64,000 nucleotides of DNA from Phoronis australis (taxonomy: Eukaryota; Phoronida; Phoronidae), in NCBI GenBank assembly GCA_002633005.1, contig NMRA01000282.1, forward strand, positions 36,547 through 100,546. Direction: 5' to 3'. The first letter of the stretch is position 1. The number at the start of each line of letters is the position of its first letter. The notes below the pieces were generated by a model. The model did no database searches, was not told the DNA's origin, and worked only from the letters and a program-made list of their open reading frames with translations. Shown in pieces: positions 35,801 to 44,342 of the stretch. The position numbers and the translations under genes are program-made.

Positions 35801-36950
35801 CAATTTATTCACTTCAGTCCTTAGTAATAATGTTGTCAATTTCTCAGAAGTCACTTTTAGGGGCACGATACAAACTTCAGTGACGGGTTTAGAGGGGGGC
35901 CAAGGGGACCATGCCCTCCCCCCAAATCTTTCCCAGATTCTATTTGGCATTTGGGAGATGCGAGTGCCTAACGGGCAAAATCCTGGCTAATACTCTTCCC
36001 TGCCCCCTTCCCCGAACTAAAAATGCTGGAACTGCCCCTGAACTTGTATGGTGGTAAGTTGGTGCCTTTGAAATCAAGTTTAAGTTAAGCATCTTTAATA
36101 AACAGATGTTCAAGTCCACCAGTGTAACGTAAGGTGTGTATATCTTTTAGGTGATGAACCCTCAGTAGCTGTGGACAAGTACTTTAACAGGAGCTATTCT
36201 CCCACAATCCAACTGCACTGTACTGCAAGGCATTGTGGGAATCATAAATCAGAAGACAATCTGAACTATCTTATCTCTAGACTGGTGAAAGAGTCTATTG
36301 GAAATGTATTTGTACTGCACATTTCATCCATTATTGTTTCACCAAAGACGGTGGGTGCAAGAGTTTGTCTGTCTGAAAACATGCTACCTCTGTGGGACAG
36401 TGGTGACAAAGTTTGTAATGTTGATGAAGAAAACAACAGTAATGGTGGTACTGGTGATGGTGATGGTAGTGGTAGTGCTGGTGAGGATAGAAACCAGTTT
36501 GGCAACTATAACAATATTGATGACATCCACATTCATGGTGTTGATCATGATATTGACGACAACAGTGGGTGCCGAACAAACGAGTTCGTCATTGTAACGA
36601 AATCACTGTGCAAGCTGACGGATGCTGATGGCGATTTGGTTAACTTGAAGATGCGTAATGATTGTAATTTCAAAGATGATGTGAACTATGCGTGTGGCGA
36701 TGTTAAAATTAGTACAGCAGAAACCGTTCCTGGTGAGAGAGCACACATCACGTTGTACTTGGCCGACGGGGTTGCTCCGGTAGAAACTGGTTGTGAGCAG
36801 CTCCATGCAATACAGATGGAGAGGAGTTGTCTCCCTTTAGAAGAAGCAAAGCTGGGATGTGGGAAAGTGAAACATTATAGGGGAGATTACTTCATTCTGG
36901 ATTTACTGGATCCTTTGTCGATTGTTTCGTTGTTCACTGGTTATTACTGA
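32407..36950 (+). CDS. CNP: CNPase-like 2',3'-cyclic-nucleotide 3'-phosphodiesterase (frame disrupted in exon 1)
   Basis: Coding exons are 32407-32863, 34073-34217 and 36151-36950. The layout is that of vertebrate CNP: an N-terminal P-loop kinase-like domain (Walker A GAPGCGKTTL at residues 27-36, VVIDKTNT as Walker B region), a linker helix region (VPRYFAWFLN), then a 2H phosphoesterase domain with both His-x-Thr motifs, QLHCTARHCG and ERAHITLYLAD. CNPases hydrolyse 2',3'-cyclic nucleotides to 2'-nucleotides. The protein stops at SLFTGYY, where vertebrate CNP continues to a prenylated C-terminus, so no CAAX anchor is present. An acidic, Asn/Gly/Asp-rich insertion of about 100 residues lies between the two His-x-Thr motifs. 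Within exon 1 the frame shifts by one base near 32824-32828. Intron 2 uses a GC donor. Confidence 0.88.
32984..33269 (+). repeat. 41-bp tandem repeat, seven copies, in CNP intron 1
   Basis: The unit ATTATAAGACATGAACACTA, then TACCACAGGCTGACTTCAATC, is repeated seven times almost perfectly. Copies 4, 6 and 7 have AGG in place of ATG in the ACATGAAC block, and copy 1 has GGATGAC for GGCTGAC. The near identity of the copies points to recent expansion. It begins about 120 bp after the CNP exon-1 donor. Confidence 0.95.
33865..33910. repeat. Short hairpin repeat in CNP intron 1
   Basis: GAGAACCAGTTT is answered by its exact reverse complement AAACTGGTTCTC about 22 bases on. It is the best-preserved palindrome of the family seen at 8523-8581 and 29680-29745. 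Confidence 0.75.
34073..34217 (+). CDS. CNP: CNP exon 2
   Basis: The acceptor TTTAATTCCAG precedes AFEIAVPRYFAWFLNLSDSQ and CLQPFKNMIGCHD. It matches the YFGWFL region of vertebrate CNP. To join GDEPSVAVDKYF in frame it must end in phase 1 at GATG|GCAAGT, a GC donor. No GT donor keeps the frame. Confidence 0.85.
34482..34482. other. Single undetermined base (N) in a G-rich tract
   Basis: The assembly has one N after GGGGGGAGGTGGGGAGG, in CNP intron 2. Confidence 0.99.
36151..36950 (+). CDS. CNP: CNP exon 3: 2H phosphoesterase domain
   Basis: Acceptor ATATCTTTTAG. It begins GDEPSVAVDKYFNRSY. It contains LHCTARHCG, then IIVSPKTVGARVCLSE, then an acidic low-complexity insertion (about 36417-36730), then ERAHITLYLADGVAPVETGC and SIVSLFTGYY followed by TGA. 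Conserved blocks on both sides of the insertion stay in frame. Confidence 0.93.
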
Positions 36951-36989
36951 GTGGATATTGAGACTTGCTTGTTTAAGGTTATATAGAAA

Positions 36990-37335
36990 AATGAGCAAAT
37001 TTGCCGAAATTTAGAACATTATATCTCCGACATAAACGGCTGATGGGTCATAGGAAACTTACACTGAAATGGCGTGCTTTATGCCCTGTTTTTTAAAAGG
37101 TGTTTCACTTTTGCATGAGGAGCTATCAGTAATAAGACTGTCATGAAAAGTAGCCAAGTTGCATCAAACGAAAATGATGTGATAATTTAGAATACTGTAA
37201 CAGCGTTTTTGAGATTTCATCTTGAATAGTTAAATCAAGCAATGTTTGGTCTGTATTGATACTCTTATTTCGCTGTTAAAGTACCCAATTTTTACTAAAA
37301 AAAATCCATGGTCACGTGACCCAATTAATGGTAGG
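36990..37335 (+). repeat. Dispersed repeat family 2, copy 3
   Basis: CATTATATCTCCGACATAAA, CGGCTGAT, GATAATTTAGAATACTG, GAGATTTCATCTTGAATAG and CATGGTCACGTGACCCAATT align with 24065-24440. It begins about 40 bp after the CNP stop codon and may be part of the CNP 3' UTR. Confidence 0.75.
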
Positions 37336-38149
37336 TTAATCCAATTCTACAGGAGTTCTCTGTTCAGGAAGTATACTATACTTCCGTTACGCACCCATGC
37401 AATGAGTATCCAGCCTGAGACTGCCTGGTGGGCCTGTGGGGATACAGCCATGTGGTAGTGGCAAACCAATGTTTGCATAGTCCAGCTCTCTTATTGTGTG
37501 CTTTCATCTGATGCTCATGTAATCCAGCAATTATGTGGTAAATGAACAGATCCCCTGGTGCAAATGCATCGATATTTAAAAATACAAAGTTCAGCATATG
37601 TTGTGAAGCAGTGGGGTGTGTTTTGTATGAAATACTTTCACAGAAGGGAGAAAAACAGTTGACTTTCAGAGAAATTAGACTTATCTTTCACCTGTTGATT
37701 ACTTTGTGTGGCTGTAAGCTCTGACCAGCTTAACCACAGTATTGTGTACCAACACAAAAGGCGTGCTGTCCGGGACAACTTGAAGTTTAATCCAGAGTGT
37801 AATTCTAGATTAGATTGTGATAATGGAAATTTCTTGATTTTTACACTCCAGGAGAATGGTACATAATGACTGGGTTAACATCTATAACTTTGTGGACTGT
37901 TGGCTAATGGAGGTAGTTGGCTAAATACGTAGTCTTGTCAATAAGGTCTACGGTTTTTGCAAGGGCGGCCAAAAAAAAAACAAATGTTTAATCTCTCACT
38001 GGTAATGAAAATGCTGCGAAACTTAAAGCCGTTGTGAACTACGGTCTGGTGTTGATAATATCAACTTTCTTTACAGGCGTATTCGCGCCAAGTAACTTCA
38101 TTGCATTCTTATCCGCTGAGTTCGTGTTGTTCTGATGACAGCCATACCA

Positions 38150-38227
38150 GCTCGCTGGTTCCCTGCGTGCTTAGACCAGCCAGCGCGGCTACCGCCCCAC
38201 CTAGCGGCACGCAGGGAACCAGCGAGC
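38150..38227. repeat. Perfect 21-bp inverted repeat with 36-bp GC-rich loop
   Basis: The arm at 38150-38170 (begins GCTCGCTGGTTCCCTGC) is exactly reverse-complemented at 38207-38227. The loop is GC-rich against an AT-rich background. Confidence 0.9.
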
Positions 38228-40570
38228 CACACTAGCTGCTTCAGCAGCTCATGAAACTAAACTAGCGTGACCAGCTACGTAAGGAGTCTGAGTTCAAAGC
38301 AATGACTACCTACAGTACCTTCGTAATGCTGTTAGCCTTGCCGAAGCTTGAAAATCATCTCGTTTGTGAGTACCTAGATGAAATCGATTTTTAAGGGCAA
38401 GTGGCCTAAACAAAAAGTTGCTTATGGCAGAATGCGTGGGTTTATTGCACATTTAATAAGTGGTTAACTGATTATAGAATTCATCATACCGGAAGTGTTC
38501 GGTAAGGCTGTTGCAAGTGCCAGGAAAATCATTTTTACTGTTGTGGTGTCCTTTATCAGTATAAGCCTGTGCTTTGGAAAATAGAGGGCATGAGTGGAAA
38601 ATGCGACATGATGGATATGGAATGAGGACATACATGCTGTACTTAAGGTGCCGTTAGTTATGGTTATTTTGCTGAAAAGTCATAACAGCTATGTCCCGTT
38701 TCTCATAAAACCGGGGTTTTGTTGGCATTTGTTGACACAATTCATTTTTGAGACTCCTTCAATGACGTTGACAACGAAAGTAGACAATGAAAAGTAACTA
38801 TTATGTCTGTCTTTTTATTTTGCGCTAATGAAACTAGTGGTGTGCCAAATGAAGTAAAATGGTATAGAAGATTGTATCGTTAGGCAGCAAATTTATTCTC
38901 TAGAACACGTGGGTGGTAGAAAGATTCAATTGAAATTTCACTTCATCTATAGGCAACCTGATCGTTCTGTCAACCCGCCCTATTAAATAAAGTCAGGTGA
39001 CATCGAAATTTTAGTGCTTCTTGCAACACTACAGAAGTGACACAAACTGAAACCTCGATTTTGGTTGGTCACCACATAACCATGAACATTAAGTACAGAA
39101 TATCAGCGTTGGTAGAGACATCGATCCTCGTTCGCAGATTAATTTGTTGAACGTGGTTCTGAATTTTCAGCACTCTTTGGAATCACACTCGTGTCATCGG
39201 GCAGTAAACATTAGATGTCCATAACATTCCACGAATTTGATAAAGACTCCTTTTTTCTTGTGTAACACTGTTTTATTGTTATGCACTGTACCCCAATCGT
39301 ATTCATAAACAACTACCTGAACAAGGAAGTTAATGATAATGGCTCCGAAGTCCTTGCGCCAGAATTGAAACGGCTATAAATCTGTTTGCCAGACATCTTG
39401 ACGTTATAAAACGATCCCAGTTTGTTTCTACTGACTTACGTGAGAAGTGGTTTTTGAGCTTGTAAAATTGTCAGTTCGTTGTTGATTGAGGCCACAGTCG
39501 GCACTAAAGACTCGTTGTGAGATGTCAAATTGTGCCACCTGCTGTCAAGGAATGTATTACCAAGCCCACTAATTCAACTAAGGAACAATTTGAGGGTAAC
39601 GGCAATTGTGAAGTAAACCAAAAGTTAGGGTTTGTAGCCGTTTTAAATAATAGTAAACTCGTTTAGGGAAAGATGAGGCGTGACCGAATCTTCTAGTTCT
39701 TAGCAGTGAGCTATGGTATAGCTCATAGTTCTTAGTGAGCGCAGAATGCCCGACGATCCCGATTTGTTTGTAAACAAAGTTAATCAATAACATAATCACT
39801 GAAGACAAAATACACAATTGCACTTGTGGCGTGGTGGCTTTCGCATCCCACACTTTACAACTAGGCAGTTTTAATGACATTTATGTAAGCTAAAGCGCGA
39901 AATCGAACACAGTGGTTCCTTTAGAGCAGACGAACGTTCTTCTGTTGAGCCAAATTCCACTTGTTAAATAACAGAGTATTGAGCGTACTTTAATAGAAAT
40001 CAGACACCGGTCTTGATTTCAGCGAATGTCTGGCGGACAACGGCGAGGATTGGGAATTTGTAATATTTCACAAAAACGGGTTAGCTCGATATCGAACTCG
40101 AAACTTTTTGGCATATTCCCTTCTGCTTTTGCGCGAACTCGAGATAAATGTATTTTTGTTTGTGCTCAAGTACTTCATCGTTCATGCCTATGAGTTTTTA
40201 GTCCAAGTTCGCACTGTTCCCTAGATTCTAGCTACTAACTCAGTAAAAACTCGAAATTTCGAGTCCAGATTCGAAATTTTAGCCTTTAATGCCGAAGTCA
40301 TCAAATGCAAACTAGGACTAGGAAATTACCATGTAAGCCAATACGTACTCGACCATGCATAGTATAAAAGACACTTATCTTAAATTCGCACAAAAGTAGA
40401 ATGGACAATTCCAAAAATAATTTCGAGTTGCGTTTCGAATAAAACTCCGAGCCCATGAAAAAGATAAATTCTGGAAGTCTAATCACGCCCAACAACAATC
40501 GCTTAAATGGCGTTTTTGTTATTAAGGCGGTAATATTCCTTTAAACGTTTTAGATGACGACGTGTATTAA

Positions 40571-42364
40571 CTAGTGTTTAGTCATCTTCAGTTTAGCTTT
40601 CACAGAATTTTCTGGTTTTTCTACCTTAGGTAGCTCAAGTTCCAGAGATTTAGTCTTCTGACGCTTCCGTTTAACTCGTGGGCCTTTAGGACCACCCGGT
40701 AAATAATCATCGGGATTTATGTCACCAAATATCATTTTCATCTCAGATTTCTTGTTCTTCGTCTGTTCCTGCAGCGACGGCTGTAAACATTTCGGGCACT
40801 TACAATCGTTTGGCACATGTTCAAAATAGGAAAACACAAACGCCCTGGAAGTTCTCATGTCTAAATACTCAGGAAATTGTGGAAGATTTTTTGCTCTAGC
40901 GTCTGCAAGTGCTCTAATGTATGCTGTTCTGTAAATGTCACTACTCCAGTCAATTCCGTCCTCGAGTTCCCCCATTCCGTCACCTGCTTCGTGATTAATG
41001 TCGTCGTCTTCGTCGCTGTGTATCTCTTCGCCTGGTCTTGGCGACTTACCGACGTCTTCAACGTTAAGGTCTACATCGTAGTCGAATTTCCCGGAGCTGA
41101 TTTTTGTCTCTACACTCATTAGATAGGAATCCGGTGTTTGGAGCCTTCCGTCTATATTCACTAGTCTGTCAGATTCGCCATGGTCGCTACAATCGACTGA
41201 CAATTCGTTAGCAGACGCCTTCGAAGTTTTCCCCCTATTTCTGAGGTTAAAGTTTTTCTTAAGCATGTTATTCAAAGCAGTTTGTTTTTCAGAATTGTCA
41301 AACGTTACAGAGTTTGTCTTCGTCAGACGCTCAAGGGTTCTATTCATAACAGAATTTATGGCACTCTCTGTGTTGCTGTGGAGTCGAAGAGGTTTCCTGC
41401 ACTTCGGACAAAGCGGGATCTTATCCTTTGAGTATTTACTGCACGTGGTCTCGTGAAATAGTTCGTGTTTGCATTCAGAGCACTGGTTCGCAGGCGGCAA
41501 TTTTGGCGGTTTATATCCGCAAGTACACCATCTGGCGCTGTCTCTGGTGTCCAGACGGTCTACCAATATTGGTAAATTGGATGCTGCCCCGGATGTTCGT
41601 CGAGATGTATCTTGCCTGGAGTCAAGAAGGGATCGAATTTTATCATCCGGCAAAGGAGGCACTCCGTGTTGATATTCTAAATTTGCTCGGTAATTGTCAT
41701 AGTCGATTCTTTCTGGATTCTCGGAAATGTCTGGAATCGAAGAATAGAACGTCCTTGTACGCACTTTAAGTTTGGACGGGCTCGGTGGCAAGGATATGTC
41801 CCCGTGACTGGTAGAAATTGTAGGTACGCGAATTGTGTTAGAATTTTGCCTTGACGTGGTTACGATGGTTGGCAACCGTGGTGTGATCGAAGGCGACGTT
41901 GCTTCCGTGACTTTGCTCTTTGCAAGTGACGGGAATTTCAAAGGGAACTTAATGAGATCATTGGCTTCGGATGCATTCGTTTTTTCTCTGACAGTTCCAC
42001 TGCAGTCGCTCGCAATTGATTGGCCACGGCCTGAACTATTGCTCATGGCAACGGCCGGCAACATTCCCGTATTTGACTCGTTATGGAAACTACTGATTTC
42101 TGAATCATAACCGTTGTCGACATTGTCAGTGGAAAGAGCGTTGGGTTGAGAATTGTATTCCATTGTTCTTCTCGCTCTTCTTCTCTTTCGGTATTGCACT
42201 TCTCCAAAGTCTAACAATAAGTCGTCTCCTTTCTTTTTAGCGTATCGCAGTCCTTCGCGCATAAACGTTAGGGCTGGATTTTGGTGAGTACCTGCAGTAT
42301 CCAGTCGGCTGCACCAATGCCCAAGCGGAAATGAAGCGGCAACGGGAATGTCTTGCCGCTTTAT
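40571..42364 (-). CDS. 630-aa protein, exon 2
   Basis: The acceptor ACGACTTGTAG ends at 42365 and the exon opens IKRQDIPVAASFPLGHWCSR. The frame is unbroken to the TAG stop. The internal ATG at 42262 would give only 563 aa; coding-like sequence upstream of it and the acceptor argue for the longer form. Confidence 0.88.
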   Translation of the reverse strand: MKRQDIPVAASFPLGHWCSRLDTAGTHQNPALTFMREGLRYAKKKGDDLLLDFGEVQYRKRRRARRTMEYNSQPNALSTDNVDNGYDSEISSFHNESNTGMLPAVAMSNSSGRGQSIASDCSGTVREKTNASEANDLIKFPLKFPSLAKSKVTEATSPSITPRLPTIVTTSRQNSNTIRVPTISTSHGDISLPPSPSKLKVRTRTFYSSIPDISENPERIDYDNYRANLEYQHGVPPLPDDKIRSLLDSRQDTSRRTSGAASNLPILVDRLDTRDSARWCTCGYKPPKLPPANQCSECKHELFHETTCSKYSKDKIPLCPKCRKPLRLHSNTESAINSVMNRTLERLTKTNSVTFDNSEKQTALNNMLKKNFNLRNRGKTSKASANELSVDCSDHGESDRLVNIDGRLQTPDSYLMSVETKISSGKFDYDVDLNVEDVGKSPRPGEEIHSDEDDDINHEAGDGMGELEDGIDWSSDIYRTAYIRALADARAKNLPQFPEYLDMRTSRAFVFSYFEHVPNDCKCPKCLQPSLQEQTKNKKSEMKMIFGDINPDDYLPGGPKGPRVKRKRQKTKSLELELPKVEKPENSVKAKLKMTKH

Positions 42365-42846
42365 CTACAAGTCGTAAAATGTGATACTGGTGAACATACG
42401 GTGACGTCAAGAGATACTATATTGTTTTATAGAAGGATTGTGTAAACATGGATAACAATAAATTCTGAATTTGCAAACAAAAAGATTATAATAACGACTG
42501 AGAAAATCTTATTTGAGTTATGGTTTGCATTCACGAGACGGCTAGGATAAGTCAACTATTTCAAGAATTTTAATCAAAATCTACCGAATGTTGATCCTAT
42601 TTTACTCAAATTATCGAAGGCTATTTCACAAGAACATTTTGCCAACAAGTTCCAAATTTAGTCATTAGGTCTGTCCATAAAGCTTCGTGTGAGTATTTTC
42701 AACGTCTTGATCCGTATCTCGTTCTGACTATCTCAGGTTCTACGTACCGAATGGTGTGGAAGTCCCGTGCGCTCGCGATTCATCAGTGCCGCCACTCTTC
42801 GCTGTTGCTTTCGTAACGACAACAAGTTTAACGGCTCCGTCGCCAT
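40571..42846 (-). CDS. Unrecognised 630-aa protein with cysteine-cluster (putative zinc-binding) region
   Basis: Two minus-strand exons, 42846-42748 and 42364-40571, join in phase 0 into 630 codons plus a stop. The start ATG (MATEPLNLLSLRKQQRRVAA) sits in CAACATGG. Visible features: basic N-terminus; a block HWCSRLDTAGTHQNPALTFM; an arginine-rich RKRRRARR stretch; a long Ser/Thr/Pro-rich, probably disordered part; a Cys cluster CxC-x12-CxxC-x9-C-x10-CxxC at about residues 313-355; an acidic patch SDEDDD; a second Cys triplet (CKCPKC, about 554-559); and a C-terminal basic VKRKRQK resembling a nuclear localisation signal. The composition suggests a nuclear zinc-binding protein, but I recognise no family and assign no function. 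Confidence 0.85.
42748..42846 (-). CDS. 630-aa protein, exon 1
   Basis: 33 codons, from ATG to TTCG|GTACGT in phase 0: MATEPLNLLSLRKQQRRVAA, then LMNRERTGLPHHS. The frame is also open upstream of the ATG (to a further ATG at 42957), but the ATG at 42846 has the better context. Confidence 0.7.
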
Positions 42847-43471
42847 GTTGATTGCGATAGGATACTTCCGGATGTCGGGAAGTTTTAGATATTTATGTCC
42901 TGAAATTAAGAAATACACAGCATTAATAATTGCGGCACTCAGCACAAATTTTGTCACATGAAAACCTGAAGTCTAACACAAATGCTATGTCGCTCACTTT
43001 TGCTTACTTCCTGAAAGCCCAAAACCACTGACTCAGCACAAAGGAGTCTGACGACCGTTGCATTTTGTCGAAAATAAAAACTAGAAAATAGTGTTACGTA
43101 TGAAAACAACTAAACTTGTGGAAATTGAAGTTATCATTTGAAGATACACTGCTAGTTTCATTTTAGAAATGATCACAAGTAACGCATTCTCAGTAGTTTC
43201 AAAAGGCAAGTGGAATAACAGAGCTGACACTTCTGTAAAAAGTAAACCTGTAAGATACATGGTCTTAGCTAGGGTCATTGCCATCGCTCTGAATGTTTTT
43301 TCTCGAGTGGTCTGTAGGTGGGTCTAGGGTTGCCCAGCGGTGCGACCCCCACCTTGGCAGCCGCAAAAATTAAAACGGCAAAATCGTGAGGAAATATTGA
43401 GTTTATTTATTAACCCCGGTAATTAACATTATACGGCTGAAACAAGATTTGACAATGTGAGGAGTTTTAGT

Positions 43472-43501
43472 TTGTGTGTGTGTGTGTGCGTGTGCGTGTG
43501 T
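43472..43501. repeat. (GT)n microsatellite
   Basis: A GT run with two GC interruptions. Confidence 0.85.
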
Positions 43502-44307
43502 GAAGGGGGGGTAGGGCTCAGACCCGATTTCACCTGTTCCAATTCAGGCAACCGGCGCTATCGTAACGGTAACTATGGCTAAGTAATGCCTCTCCTGGTC
43601 GATATGCGCGTGATAGATATCCCAGGCGACCGGCAGTGGCGTTGCGCACTACCACTCCGTTTCCGTCGCCTACTCATGAAGAAATTACTTCATTTTTCAA
43701 AGAAAACGGAAGCTGAGTGACGATTAAGAAACAAAAAGTGCTTGTAAGATGTAAACTTTAATCGAAGCCTCAGTGAGTCACTCAGAAACTCATAATTCTC
43801 TTTGTCAAACATTAAAAAGACGATTTGCAAAACAACCGCGTGGTTATCATTAATGCCAATACAAAAAATGGATTTGGCCATTTAAGCAACTTAAGACTGT
43901 TTTAAATACAACAACTTTTGATACGAACTGGTTGGACAAAATGTAAAGCGTGTAATAAGCATTTCGGAAAGAAGCAGTTTCGCGCGCAAACGGAGGTAGG
44001 CCTATGTCTCTTAGCATGGTATTTTTGTCGGAAGCGTGGTGGCGCTGTGAAAGAGCACGCGCTCTGATCAATAGGTTGTGAGTTCGAGTCTATTCTAAAT
44101 ACGAATTTTGCATTTTTACTCATACTCTCAGTGTTTTTTTTTCTCTAATAATACTTCAGAAATCAAGGAAAATGCTTTTGTTTTTAGAGGAAAAACAACA
44201 TTTTCCTCTGCCTTGGGCGGGAGGGAAGCTTCCGACATCCCCACATTCGGCGCTATACACCTCTGCAATCGTACTTTGCGCAGTTGTTTACGAGACAAAA
44301 TGTTTGG

Positions 44308-44342
44308 CACCCCCCCCCCCNNNNGGCCCCCCCCCCCCCCCC
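44308..44342. other. Poly-C tract interrupted by a four-N gap
   Basis: Runs of C flank NNNN (44321-44324), with GG after the gap. The true tract length is unknown. Confidence 0.95.

Larger units (their letters stand above)
36951..40570. other. Intergenic region between CNP and the 630-aa gene
   Basis: The two genes are convergent. The interval holds family-2 copy 3 (36990-37335) and a perfect 21-bp-arm hairpin (38150-38227). I see no other coding sequence; short open frames lack domain or splice support. Confidence 0.6.

Noticed and set aside
36266-36806. Several minus-strand and alternative-frame open frames over the CNP last exon
   Set aside because: They are shadows of the Asp/Gly/Asn-rich coding sequence.
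42733-42957. Separate 74-codon small membrane protein
   Set aside because: The frame contains a good donor (TTCG|GTACGT) that joins in phase 0 to the 630-aa gene, so its 3' part is better explained as exon 1 of that gene.
44040-44100. tRNA-like segment with GAGTTCGAGTCTA
   Set aside because: Only a B-box-like match; no convincing A box spacing or cloverleaf.
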